This document shows, one piece after another, positions 7,691-15,236 of a stretch of 43,605 nt of DNA. The notes below the pieces were generated by a model. That model had not been told where the DNA came from, ran no database searches, and saw only the letters and a list, made by a program, of their open reading frames with translations. The stretch's first letter is position 1, and each line of letters starts with the position of its first letter. The translations under genes were made by a program, and so were the position numbers. Source of the DNA: Propionibacterium sp. (GTDB lineage: Bacteria; Actinomycetota; Actinomycetes; Propionibacteriales; Propionibacteriaceae); NCBI GenBank assembly GCA_012517965.1, contig JAAYTZ010000117.1:1-43605 (forward strand). Direction: 5' to 3'.

Positions 7691-8647
7691 TCACACCTTG
7701 CGGATGCGGATCCACTCGATGTCGTGCCGGGGGCCCTTGCGCAGGATGACGGTGGCGCGGCCCCGGGTGGGCAGGATGTTCGAGGTGAGGTTGGGGCCGT
7801 TGATCGTGTCCCAGACCTCCCCGGCGGTCTGGATCGCCGCCTCCGTGTCCAGTTCGGCGTACCGCCGGAAGTAGGACTGCGGGTTCCGGAAGGCCGTGTC
7901 CCGCAGCATCATGAACCGCTCGATGTACCACCGGCGCAGGTCCTGCTGTGCGGCGTCCACGTAGACCGAGAAGTCGAAGAAGTCCGAGACCGCCAGCGAC
8001 ATGAAGCCGTCCATGCGGCGCCGGGGCGGCTGCAGCACGTTCAGGCCCTCGACGATGAGCACCTGGGGCCGGCGGATCACGATCCGCTCATCGGGGACGA
8101 TGTCGTAGATCAGGTGCGAGTAGACCGGGGCGCTGACCTCCTCGGCGCCGGATTTGACGTCCATGACGAACTGCAGCAGCGCCGCCCGGTCGTAGGACTC
8201 GGGGAACCCCTTCCGCTGCATGAGACCCCGCTCGGCGAGGACCCGGTTCGGGTAGAGGAAGCCGTCGGTGGTGATGAGCTCGACGCGCGGGTGCCCCGGC
8301 GTCTGGGCGAGCAGTTGGCGCAGCAGCCGCGAGGTGGTCGACTTGCCCACCGACACCGAGCCCGCCACGCCGATCACGAACGGCGTGCGGCGCTCGGCGA
8401 GGTTCAGGAAGTCGTGGGTCGTGTCGTACAGGTGACCGGTGTGGCGGACATAGAGACTGATCAGCTCGGTCAGCGGGGCGTACACCTGTCGTACCTGGTC
8501 GAGGTCGATCGGGTCCTGACTGGACCGGGCGGCCCGGACCATCTCCTCGGTCACGTGCACGGGGATGCTGTCGGTGAGCTTGGCCCACTCCTCGCGGGTC
8601 CGGCAGACGTAGGGGCCGTACGGGTCCCGCTCGGGAGCCTCTGACAT
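7691..8647 (-). CDS. coaA: Type I pantothenate kinase
   Basis: CoaA phosphorylates pantothenate, the first and regulated step of coenzyme A synthesis. The 318-residue protein matches the family length. It has the Walker A site GVAGSVSVGKST (residues 93-104), LITTDGFLYPN, KGFPESYD, SAPVYSHLIYDIVPDE and VLIVEGLNVLQ, ending in PRHDIEWIRIRKV. The ATG at 8647 follows a TAGGAT box by 7 nt without a Shine-Dalgarno sequence (leaderless). It is divergent from glmS across 86 bp, a neighbourhood conserved in actinobacteria. Confidence 0.96.
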   Translation of the reverse strand: MSEAPERDPYGPYVCRTREEWAKLTDSIPVHVTEEMVRAARSSQDPIDLDQVRQVYAPLTELISLYVRHTGHLYDTTHDFLNLAERRTPFVIGVAGSVSVGKSTTSRLLRQLLAQTPGHPRVELITTDGFLYPNRVLAERGLMQRKGFPESYDRAALLQFVMDVKSGAEEVSAPVYSHLIYDIVPDERIVIRRPQVLIVEGLNVLQPPRRRMDGFMSLAVSDFFDFSVYVDAAQQDLRRWYIERFMMLRDTAFRNPQSYFRRYAELDTEAAIQTAGEVWDTINGPNLTSNILPTRGRATVILRKGPRHDIEWIRIRKV

Positions 8648-8654
8648 GGCCGCG

Positions 8655-8726
8655 ATCCTAGTCCCGCTGGGGCGGACGGTGAGCGCCGCGGGCGCGAGTC
8701 GGGCGGACGGGTGTGGGCGCTAGTGT
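8655..8726. promoter_or_regulatory. Divergent leaderless promoters of coaA (-) and glmS (+)
   Basis: On the minus strand TAGGAT (8660-8655) is 7 nt before the coaA ATG. On the plus strand TAGTGT (8721-8726) is 7 nt before the glmS ATG. Neither gene has a Shine-Dalgarno sequence. The sequence TAGGATCGCGGCC before coaA recurs exactly before mptB. Confidence 0.6.
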
Positions 8727-8733
8727 GTGCGCC

Positions 8734-10578
8734 ATGTGCGGAATCATCGGCTATGTGGGCCCCCGCAACGCGGAGACGGTCGTCATCGACGGACTGCGGC
8801 GGATGGAGTACCGGGGGTACGACTCGGCGGGCATCGCCGTCCTGAGCGATGGGGTGCTGTCGGCCCGCAAGAAGGCCGGGAAACTGATCAACCTGGAGAC
8901 GGAGCTGGAGGTCGAGCCGCTGCCGTCGGCCCAGCTCGCCATCGGGCACACGCGGTGGGCGACGCACGGCGCCCCCAACGACGTCAACGCTCACCCACAC
9001 CTGTCGTCGAACGGCCGAATCGCCCTCGTCCACAACGGCATCATCGAGAACTTCGCCGAGTTGCGTGCCGAGGCGGAGTCGCGCGGGGCGGTCTTCCGCT
9101 CCGAGACCGACACCGAGGTGGCCGCCCAGCTGCTGGGTCTCGAGGTCGCCGACGGCACCGAACTCGGCGACGCGATGCGCGCGATCTGTCGACGGCTGGA
9201 GGGGGCCTTCACCCTGGTGGCGATCGACGCGGCGGAGCCGGACCGGATCGTCGCGGCGCGCCGCAACAGCCCGCTCGTCGTGGGCGTCGGCGAGGGCGAG
9301 ATGTTCGTGGCCTCCGATGTGGCGGCGTTCATCGAGTTCACCCGCGAGGCCGTCGAGATGGGCCAGGACGAGGTCGTCGAGGTGACCCGGGACGGGTTCC
9401 GCGTGACCGACTTCGCCGGCCATGAGGTGCAGGGCAAGCCCTACCACGTCGACTGGGACCTCAGCGCCGCCGAGAAGGGCGGCTACGACTGGTTCATGCG
9501 CAAGGAGATCTACGAGCAGCCGAAGGCCGTGCAGGACACCCTGCTGGGCCGGTACAACGCCAAGCGCGAACTGACCCTCGACGAGATCCGGATCGCCGAC
9601 TCCGACCTCAAGCGCGTCGACAAGATCATCGTGGTGGCCTGCGGCACCGCGTTCTACGCAGGCCTCGTCGCCAAGTACGCCATCGAGCACTGGTGCCGCA
9701 TCCCGTGCGAGGTCGAGATCGCGTCCGAGTTCCGCTACCGCGACCCGATCGTCACCCCGAACACGCTGCTCGTGACGATCTCCCAGTCCGGCGAAACCGC
9801 CGACACCCTGATGGCCGTGCGGCACGCGCGCGAGCAGGGCGCGAAGGTCGTCGCGATCTGCAACACCAACGGCGCCACGATCCCGCGCGAGTCGGACGCC
9901 GTGATCTACACCCACGCCGGTCCCGAGATCGGGGTGGCGTCCACCAAGGGGTTCACCACGCAGATCGCCGCCGCCTACTTGCTGGGGCTCTACCTGGCGC
10001 AGGTGCGCGGCACGAAGTTCGGCGACGAGGTGGCCGCGGTGATGGCCGAACTGGAGTCCATGCCGGCCAAGATTCAGCAGGTGCTCGACAACACCGGACA
10101 GATCCACGCGCTGGCGCAGCGGCTGCGCGACACGAAGTCCGTGCTGTTCCTCGGCCGGCACGTCGGTTACCCGGTCGCCTTGGAGGGCGCCCTCAAGCTG
10201 AAGGAGATCGCCTACCTGCACGCGGAGGGCTTCCCCGCCGGCGAACTCAAGCACGGGCCGATCGCCCTCGTCGAGCAGGACATGCCGATCTTCGTGGTGG
10301 TGCCGCCGCGCGGTCGCGATCAGTTGCACGACAAGGTCATCTCCAACATCCAGGAGGTGCGGGCACGCGGGGCGCACACGATCGTGCTGGTCGAGGAGGG
10401 CGACACCACCGTCGAGCCGTACGCGGACGAGATCGTGTACCTGCCGAAGGCGTCCACCCTGTTGCAGCCGCTGCTCGCCACGGTGCCGCTGCAGATCTTC
10501 GCGTGCCAGGTCGCGACGCTGCTCGGCCACGACGTCGATCAGCCGCGCAACCTCGCGAAGTCCGTCACGGTCGAGTAG
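8734..10578 (+). CDS. glmS: Glutamine--fructose-6-phosphate aminotransferase (isomerizing)
   Basis: GlmS makes glucosamine-6-phosphate for peptidoglycan precursors. Starting at 8734 gives MCGIIGYVG, which exposes Cys1 of the glutamine amidotransferase domain after Met removal; the upstream in-frame start would bury it. The 614-residue protein has the GATase II half (HTRWATHGAPNDVNAHPH, HNGIIENF) and two SIS sugar-isomerase domains (VVACGTAFYAGL, TISQSGETADTL, STKGFTTQ, GRHVGYPVALEGALKLKEIAYLHAEGF, split here only for description). It ends in the invariant AKSVTVE. Monocistronic or leading into acpS 47 nt downstream. Confidence 0.97.
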   Translation: MCGIIGYVGPRNAETVVIDGLRRMEYRGYDSAGIAVLSDGVLSARKKAGKLINLETELEVEPLPSAQLAIGHTRWATHGAPNDVNAHPHLSSNGRIALVHNGIIENFAELRAEAESRGAVFRSETDTEVAAQLLGLEVADGTELGDAMRAICRRLEGAFTLVAIDAAEPDRIVAARRNSPLVVGVGEGEMFVASDVAAFIEFTREAVEMGQDEVVEVTRDGFRVTDFAGHEVQGKPYHVDWDLSAAEKGGYDWFMRKEIYEQPKAVQDTLLGRYNAKRELTLDEIRIADSDLKRVDKIIVVACGTAFYAGLVAKYAIEHWCRIPCEVEIASEFRYRDPIVTPNTLLVTISQSGETADTLMAVRHAREQGAKVVAICNTNGATIPRESDAVIYTHAGPEIGVASTKGFTTQIAAAYLLGLYLAQVRGTKFGDEVAAVMAELESMPAKIQQVLDNTGQIHALAQRLRDTKSVLFLGRHVGYPVALEGALKLKEIAYLHAEGFPAGELKHGPIALVEQDMPIFVVVPPRGRDQLHDKVISNIQEVRARGAHTIVLVEEGDTTVEPYADEIVYLPKASTLLQPLLATVPLQIFACQVATLLGHDVDQPRNLAKSVTVE

Positions 10579-10596
10579 CCGGCCGTGCAGCGGCAC

Positions 10597-10624
10597 GGGA
10601 GTGGGGGTGCGGGAGTGGGGGTGC
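10597..10624 (+). repeat. Perfect 14-bp tandem duplication before acpS
   Basis: GGGAGTGGGGGTGC occurs twice without gap (10597-10610, 10611-10624), ending one base before the acpS GTG. It duplicates the G-rich stretch that would serve as the ribosome binding site. Confidence 0.85.
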
Positions 10625-10625
10625 G

Positions 10626-10979
10626 GTGATCGTCGGGGTCGGCGTCGACGTGTGCTCGGTCGACCGGTTCTCGGCCGCCGCGGCGCGGCCGGGATTCCTG
10701 GAACGCGTCCTCCACCCGGACGAGCGAGCCGGGTCGGCGGCGTCCCAGGCCGGGCGCTGGGCGGTGAAGGAGGCGTTCGCCAAGGCGTTGGGGGCGCCGT
10801 CGGGTCTGGCGTGGCTCGACTGTCACGTGATCCGCACGGAGTCCGGCCGGCCGGTGGTCGAGACCACCGGCACCGTGCGGTCCCGCATGACCGAACTGGG
10901 CGTCTCGACCGTGCACGTGTCCATCAGTCACGACGCCGGCGTCGCTCTCGCCATGGTGGTCTGCGAGGGTGAGCCGTGA
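10626..10979 (+). CDS. acpS: Holo-[acyl-carrier-protein] synthase
   Basis: AcpS transfers phosphopantetheine from CoA to acyl carrier protein. The 117-residue protein is of family length. It has the Mg-binding motif GVDVCSVDRF at residues 6-15, the core GRWAVKEAFAKALG with the catalytic WxxKEA arrangement, and the C-terminal VHVSISHDAGVALAMVV. The GTG at 10626 is chosen because it gives the usual (M)IVGVGVDV N-terminus; further in-frame GTGs lie in the 14-bp duplication just upstream. The stop overlaps the next gene's GTG by 4 nt, so the XRE regulator is translationally coupled to it. Confidence 0.93.
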   Translation: MIVGVGVDVCSVDRFSAAAARPGFLERVLHPDERAGSAASQAGRWAVKEAFAKALGAPSGLAWLDCHVIRTESGRPVVETTGTVRSRMTELGVSTVHVSISHDAGVALAMVVCEGEP

Positions 10980-11566
10980 GCCCCGAACTCGACTCCGGCC
11001 CGGGCGCCGAACTCGACGCCGACCCGGCCCCCGAACTCGACGCCGACCCGGCCTCCGGCCCGGCTCCCGGAACGACCGCCGGGCTCGACATCGGAGCCGA
11101 GATCGCCCGGGTCCGCGCGGCGCGCGGATGGACGATGCGCGAACTAGCGCGGCGCTGCGGCGTGGCCGACACCACCATCTCCCGGATCGAGCACGGCACC
11201 ATCGAACCCACCGTCGCCGTGGCGTCCCGCGTCCTCGCCGCGCTCGGGCGATCGCTGGTGGTGATCGAGGGCGGTCCGCGGCCTGGCCCGCCCGCGTTGG
11301 TGTCGGGCGGCCTGGAGGAGGCGTTGGTCGGCTGCCTGGACGCCGTGCTCCAAGTGTTGGACAGCATGGGGTGTTCGCGCCCGCGCTTGACCGAGGACGG
11401 GCACCTTCTGGTCGACGTCCCGCCCGGCTGGCACCCACGCGACGGCTACGCCCTCTCGGCCGAACTGTTTGGAGCGGTCGGGCAGTTGGTCCCGGTGCTC
11501 ACCCACGAGGATGCCGAGGAGGCCGCGATCGCGACCGCGCGCGAACTGGGGTCCGGTTTGGCCTGA
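10976..11566 (+). CDS. XRE-family helix-turn-helix regulator with N-terminal octapeptide repeats
   Basis: The 196-residue protein has three parts. Residues 1-36 are acidic and repetitive: three copies of an 8-residue unit of the form (P/A)ELDxxPx. Residues 40-96 form a lambda-repressor-like HTH (EIARVRAARGWTMRELARRC, then VADTTISRIEHGTIEPT). The C-terminal 95 residues have no motif I recognise. XRE proteins bind DNA as dimers; the target here is unknown. The GTG start overlaps the acpS stop (GTGA). The repeat-rich region begins 34 bp after the stop, and its palindromes are a conceivable but unproven binding target. The first 24 residues could be skipped without loss of the DNA-binding domain. 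Confidence 0.8.
   Translation: MSPELDSGPGAELDADPAPELDADPASGPAPGTTAGLDIGAEIARVRAARGWTMRELARRCGVADTTISRIEHGTIEPTVAVASRVLAALGRSLVVIEGGPRPGPPALVSGGLEEALVGCLDAVLQVLDSMGCSRPRLTEDGHLLVDVPPGWHPRDGYALSAELFGAVGQLVPVLTHEDAEEAAIATARELGSGLA
10983..11054 (+). repeat. In-frame 24-bp repeat, three copies
   Basis: Three adjacent 24-bp units (10983-11006, 11007-11030, 11031-11054) encode PELDSGPG, AELDADPA and PELDADPA. Units 2 and 3 are identical except at the last base. The arrangement could expand or contract without shifting the frame. Confidence 0.85.
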
Positions 11567-11600
11567 CGGGTCGGGGAGAGTGTCGTTGCGCGGGGTGGTT

Positions 11601-11753
11601 TGCTGCGTATCCGCAGCAGGCCTAGCCAAAGCCCTAATCGAGCCGTTCTGGTGCGGCGTATCCGCAGCGGGCCTAGTCAAAGCCGCATCGAGTCGTTCGG
11701 GGTGCTGCCTCTCCGCAGCGGGCCTAGCCAAAGCCGTAATCGAGCCGTTCGGG
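11601..11753 (+). repeat. Three tandem 51-bp repeats, each headed by a hairpin palindrome
   Basis: Units at 11601-11651, 11652-11702 and 11703-11753 have an exact 51-bp period and no spacer. Each starts with a TGCTGCGTATCCGCAGC-like hairpin, followed by RGGCCTAGCCAAAGCC and a TAATCGAGCCGTTCgGG tail. Unit 2 carries a compensating deletion and insertion, so the encoded peptide is not preserved and the block is probably non-coding. Confidence 0.85.
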
Positions 11754-11838
11754 TGCCACTTGACCGACAGATCCGGCCCTGTTGGCGAGTTTCTCCTCCG
11801 CATCACGCCGGACGCGCTGAGCCGCGATGCTCGCCGGT

Positions 11839-11905
11839 GCTGCGTATCCGCAGCGCCGGCTGTCGCTGATATGGCTCTGGCAAGGCATGCTGCGAATACG
11901 CAGCA
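11839..11905. repeat. Inverted pair of the same hairpin repeat
   Basis: GCTGCGTATCCGCAGC (11839-11854) is followed by GCTGCGAATACGCAGC (11889-11904). Read on the minus strand, the second copy (11905 down to about 11873) matches the first 33 bases of the 51-bp unit with four mismatches. It is therefore a reverse-oriented member of the family. Confidence 0.75.
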
Positions 11906-11919
11906 ATCTAGCCAGCGAG

Positions 11920-12009
11920 GACGCGTCTCCGGGCGCGGCGTCCGCACCACGGTGCGGTGGGCGCTCATCGCCAGCCCACCGACGCGTCTCCGGGCGCGGC
12001 ATCCGCACC
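11920..12009 (+). repeat. 29-bp direct repeat upstream of nnrD
   Basis: Copies at 11920-11948 and 11981-12009 differ at one base. The second copy ends one base before the nnrD -10 box. The first copy's end also forms the short hairpin CCGCACCACGGTGCGG (11942-11957). The rest of 11567-12010 (11567-11600, 11754-11838) has no recognisable gene. Confidence 0.8.
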
Positions 12010-12010
12010 C

Positions 12011-12016
12011 TAGAGT
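12011..12016 (+). promoter_or_regulatory. -10 box of nnrD (leaderless)
   Basis: TAGAGT ends 7 nt before the nnrD ATG. There is no Shine-Dalgarno sequence. Confidence 0.55.
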
Positions 12017-12023
12017 GACGACC

Positions 12024-13415
12024 ATGTACGCGGTGTACTCAGTGGAGGAGATTCGGCGGGCCGAGGAGGCCACGGGCGACCTGCTCGCGTCCGGCGCGCT
12101 GATGCAGCGCGCGGCGTCCGGGTTGGCCCGGGTGGTGCTGGCCGAACTCCCGCACGGGGGGGCGGTCCTGCTGTGCGTGGGCCCGGGCAACAACGGCGGC
12201 GACGCCCTGTGGGCCGGGGTCCGGCTGCTGCGGCACGGCGTGCGGGTCACGGCCTGGCGGGTGGCGGACGCCGTGCACGCGGAAGGCTGGGCGGCGTTCG
12301 AGGCCGCGGGGGGCCGCTCCGTCGACGCCGTGGGGGCGCTCGAGATGCTCGCCGACGTCGACCTGGTGGTCGACGGCGTCCTCGGCATCGGCGGCCGTGG
12401 GGGCCTGCGCGGGCCAGCCTCGGTCTTCGCCCGGGCGTGCGCGGACACCGCCACCCCGGTCGTGGCCGTCGATCTGCCATCCGGGCTCGAGGGCGACTCC
12501 TGCCGGCCCTTCGAGTCGTTCCAGGCGACCGTCACCGTCACGTTCGGCGGCCGGAAGGCGTGCCAGGTGCTGCAGCCGGCGGCGTCCAGGTGCGGCCGCG
12601 TCGAGGTCGTCGACATCGGCCTCGAGCTCGGCGAGCCGCTGCTGACGGGCTGGCACGCCGCCGACGTGGTCGCCCACTACCCGTGGCCGGACGCGGCGTC
12701 CGACAAGTACGCCCGAGGCGCGGTGGGGGTGGACACCGGCTCCGCCCAGTACCCCGGCGCCGCCGTGCTGTCGACGATGGGGGCCGTGTACGGCGGGGCC
12801 GGCTTCGTGCGGTACCTCGGCCCCGCCCGGGACGCCGTCGTGGCCGCCCTGCCCAACGTCGTCACCGCCCCCGGGCAGGTGCAGGCCTGGCTCGTGGGCT
12901 GTGGCTGGGGGCAGCGTGTCGACGGACCCCAGGTGCTGGGCCAGGTCCTCGAATCGGGCCTGCCGGTCGTCGTGGACGCCGAAGCCATCGGGATGCTGGG
13001 CGCCGGGCCGGTCGGCCCCGGCGTCCTGCTGACGCCGCACGCCGGGGAACTAGCCGCCCTGCTGGGCGTGGCGCGGCCGGAGGTGGTGGCCGACCCCGTG
13101 GCCGCCGTGCGGAGGGCGGCCGCCCAGACCGGCGCGACGGTCCTGCTCAAGGGCGCCACCCAGTACGTCGCCGAGCCCGACGGCCGGGTCACCCTCGCCG
13201 TGCCCGGGCCGGCGTGGACGGCTCAGGCCGGTTCGGGCGACACGCTCGCCGGGCTGTGCGCCGCCATGCTGGCGGCCGGCCGGACGCCGCGGGTCGCCGC
13301 GCTGCTGGGCGCCTCGCTCCAGGCGATCACGGCCCGCAACCACCCCGGCCCGCACCCGCCGCAGGACCTCGTCCGGCGGGTGGCGGACGTCCTGCCCGTG
13401 CTCCGCGGGGAGTGA
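12024..13415 (+). CDS. nnrD: Bifunctional NAD(P)H-hydrate epimerase / ADP-dependent NAD(P)H-hydrate dehydratase
   Basis: This enzyme repairs hydrated NADH and NADPH. The N-terminal YjeF_N half (about residues 1-200) epimerises R- to S-NAD(P)HX and shows the VGPGNNGGDALWAG loop, VVDGVLGIGGRG and AVDLPSGLEGD. The C-terminal carbohydrate-kinase-like half (about 215-463) dehydrates S-NAD(P)HX and shows LLTPHAGELAALLG, VLLKGATQYV and the AGSGDTLAGLCAAML motif with the catalytic Asp. At 463 residues it matches the fused bacterial form. The ATG at 12024 is preferred over the open frame upstream, because that frame runs through the repeats and the protein family begins at MYAVYSVEEIRRAEE. Downstream lies the t6A operon, a common actinobacterial arrangement. 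Confidence 0.93.
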   Translation: MYAVYSVEEIRRAEEATGDLLASGALMQRAASGLARVVLAELPHGGAVLLCVGPGNNGGDALWAGVRLLRHGVRVTAWRVADAVHAEGWAAFEAAGGRSVDAVGALEMLADVDLVVDGVLGIGGRGGLRGPASVFARACADTATPVVAVDLPSGLEGDSCRPFESFQATVTVTFGGRKACQVLQPAASRCGRVEVVDIGLELGEPLLTGWHAADVVAHYPWPDAASDKYARGAVGVDTGSAQYPGAAVLSTMGAVYGGAGFVRYLGPARDAVVAALPNVVTAPGQVQAWLVGCGWGQRVDGPQVLGQVLESGLPVVVDAEAIGMLGAGPVGPGVLLTPHAGELAALLGVARPEVVADPVAAVRRAAAQTGATVLLKGATQYVAEPDGRVTLAVPGPAWTAQAGSGDTLAGLCAAMLAAGRTPRVAALLGASLQAITARNHPGPHPPQDLVRRVADVLPVLRGE

Positions 13416-13495
13416 CCGGCCCCCCGGTGCGGCCGTGGCGGTCGGGCACCGGTGCTTCGCGGGGTGACCCCCGGGGCGTCCGGGTCAGGCGGGAT

Positions 13496-13525
13496 TTCGA
13501 CCGCCGGGAGGCGCGGGCGTAGAAT
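13496..13525 (+). promoter_or_regulatory. Promoter of the tsaE-tsaB-rimI-tsaD operon
   Basis: TTCGAC (13496-13501), an 18-bp spacer and TAGAAT (13520-13525) predict a leader of about 55 nt. A weak 7-bp stem at 13424-13452 may end nnrD transcription upstream. Confidence 0.55.
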
Positions 13526-13587
13526 CCCTGGGACCAACGACGCCCGGCGGATCTCCGTCCGGGCGCGTCCTATGTGAGAGGCCGACC

Positions 13588-14589
13588 ATGCCCACGAGCC
13601 AGGATCCCGCCGGGACCGCCACGCTCGGCGTCCTCGCCGAGGCGGTGCTCCCCGACGGGCGCGCGCTGACGCTGCGGGCGGCCGCGCCCGCCGACGCGCC
13701 CGCGATGGTCGAGATCATCCACGCCGCGTTCGGTGCGCGACCGCTGCTGGGCGCCCGCCCCGATGCCCTGAACGAGACCACGGCCACCATCACCCAGGCC
13801 CTGCTCGGCGGGACCGGCTACCTGGCCCACGTCGCCGGACGGCCGGCCGGGGCGATCCTGGTCTCCCAGGACGGGGCCGCCGTGCGGCTCGGGCGGGTGT
13901 CCGTGCACCCTGACTTCCAGCGCCTGGGCGTCGCCTCCTTCATGGTGCGCGGGCTGCTGGAGTCGATGGCGGCCCGCGGCGCCGGCCTGGTCACGCTGCT
14001 CGCGCGCCGCGAGTTCCCGCGGCTGCGGCAGTTCTGGGAGTCCCACGGCTTCCGGCTGATGGGGGAGGAAGGCAACTGCTGGGTGCTGGGGCTGCACCTG
14101 CCGGTCGTCGCCGAGGTGCCCGACGCGGACGCGATGCGCGCCCTCGGGCGGGCGCTGGCGCCGCTGCTGCGCGCCGGCGATCTGGTGATCGCCTCCGGGG
14201 ACCTGGGCGCGGGCAAGACGACGTTCACCCAGGGTCTCGGCGAAGGCCTGGGGGTCGAAGGGCCCATCATCTCGCCGACGTTCGTGCTGGCCCGGGTGCA
14301 CCGGTCGCTGGTCGGCGGGCCGGCGCTGGTGCACGCCGACGCCTACCGCCTCGGCGGCTTCGCCGAACTCGAGGACCTCGACCTGGAGGAGTCGCTCGCC
14401 GACTCCGTGACCGTCATCGAGTGGGGCACCGGGGTCGCCGAGGCTCTCGCGCCCGAGCGTCTCGAGGTGGCCATCCGGCGGGGCCTCGACCCCGCCGACG
14501 AGACCCGATGGGTCTTCCTGACCCCGCGCGGGCGCTGGCGGCGCGAGGCACTCGCCGCCGCCGTCGCCGGCCTCGGGGAGTCCGCATGA
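13588..14589 (+). CDS. tsaE: GNAT acetyltransferase-TsaE fusion (t6A ATPase subunit)
   Basis: The 333-residue protein joins two domains. Residues 20-170 form a GNAT acetyltransferase (LTLRAAAPADAPAMVEIIHA, acetyl-CoA loop HPDFQRLGVASFMV, FWESHGFRLM). From about residue 177 follows TsaE, the ATPase that drives TsaB-TsaD turnover in N6-threonylcarbamoyladenosine synthesis. TsaE shows the P-loop SGDLGAGKTTFTQGL, the ISPTFVLARVH switch, HADAYRLGG and VTVIEWGTG. Free-standing TsaE has about 155 residues, so the GNAT part is extra. Similar fusions occur in some actinobacteria. The substrate of the GNAT half is unknown; since rimI lies two genes downstream, it is not the only acetyltransferase here. 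A GAGAGG lies about 8 nt before the ATG. The stop overlaps the tsaB ATG (ATGA). Confidence 0.9.
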   Translation: MPTSQDPAGTATLGVLAEAVLPDGRALTLRAAAPADAPAMVEIIHAAFGARPLLGARPDALNETTATITQALLGGTGYLAHVAGRPAGAILVSQDGAAVRLGRVSVHPDFQRLGVASFMVRGLLESMAARGAGLVTLLARREFPRLRQFWESHGFRLMGEEGNCWVLGLHLPVVAEVPDADAMRALGRALAPLLRAGDLVIASGDLGAGKTTFTQGLGEGLGVEGPIISPTFVLARVHRSLVGGPALVHADAYRLGGFAELEDLDLEESLADSVTVIEWGTGVAEALAPERLEVAIRRGLDPADETRWVFLTPRGRWRREALAAAVAGLGESA

Positions 14590-15236
14590 GCGTCACCCTG
14601 TTCATCGACACCTCGGCCGACGTGCGCGTGGGCGTGGCGGTGGCCGGTCGGCCCGCCGGCCGGGGCGTGCTCACCGACCGCCGGGCCCACGCCGAGCAGC
14701 TGATGCCGCTGGTGAACCGGGCGCTGGCGGAGGCCGGCGCGCGTCTGGCCGACGTCGACCGGATCGTCGTCGGGGTCGGCCCCGGGCCCTTCACCGGCCT
14801 GCGCGTGGGCGTCGTCACGGCGACCACGCTGGGACTGGCGCTGGGGCGTCCGGTCACCGGGGTGTGCAGCCTCGACGCCGTCGCCCGCCAGTGGGCGGAC
14901 GCCGGCGCACCGGATCGCTTCGTCGTCGTCAGCGACGCCCGGCGCCGCGAGGTGTACTGGGCCGTGTACGGGGCGGACGGCGTCCGGGAGGACGGGCCGT
15001 TCGTCACCGGCCCGGCCCACGTCCCCGCCCTGCCGCTGGGCGGGCCCGGGGCGTCCCTGGTGGGGGAGGCGTCCGGCCCCGTGGAGTTGGACCCGGCCGC
15101 GCTGGCCGTGCGGGCCGACCTGTTGGCGGACGCCGGGCTGGAGCCCCTGTACCTGCGGCGTCCGGACGCCGAACTGCCGTCCGCACCGAAGACCACGATC
15201 CCCCAGGTGCGGCTGGCGATGGGGCGGGCACGATGA
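14586..15236 (+). CDS. tsaB: tRNA threonylcarbamoyladenosine biosynthesis protein TsaB
   Basis: TsaB is the non-catalytic partner that dimerises with TsaD in making t6A37 of ANN-decoding tRNAs. The 216 residues show the ASKHA-fold start TLFIDTSADVRVGVAV, the family motif VGVGPGPFTGLRVGVVTA and ARRREVYWAVY. The C-terminal half is short and variable, as usual. ATG overlaps the tsaE stop and the stop overlaps the rimI ATG, giving a chain of ATGA junctions and probable fixed stoichiometry. Confidence 0.93.
   Translation: MSVTLFIDTSADVRVGVAVAGRPAGRGVLTDRRAHAEQLMPLVNRALAEAGARLADVDRIVVGVGPGPFTGLRVGVVTATTLGLALGRPVTGVCSLDAVARQWADAGAPDRFVVVSDARRREVYWAVYGADGVREDGPFVTGPAHVPALPLGGPGASLVGEASGPVELDPAALAVRADLLADAGLEPLYLRRPDAELPSAPKTTIPQVRLAMGRAR

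Noticed and set aside
11601-11905. CRISPR array
   Set aside because: The three units are gapless tandem copies with no unique spacers, and no cas genes are near.
11469-12023. N-terminal extension of nnrD through the repeat block
   Set aside because: The frame is open, but the NnrE/NnrD family begins at MYAVYSVEEI, a -10 box sits 7 nt before that ATG, and repeat unit 2 breaks the encoded pattern.
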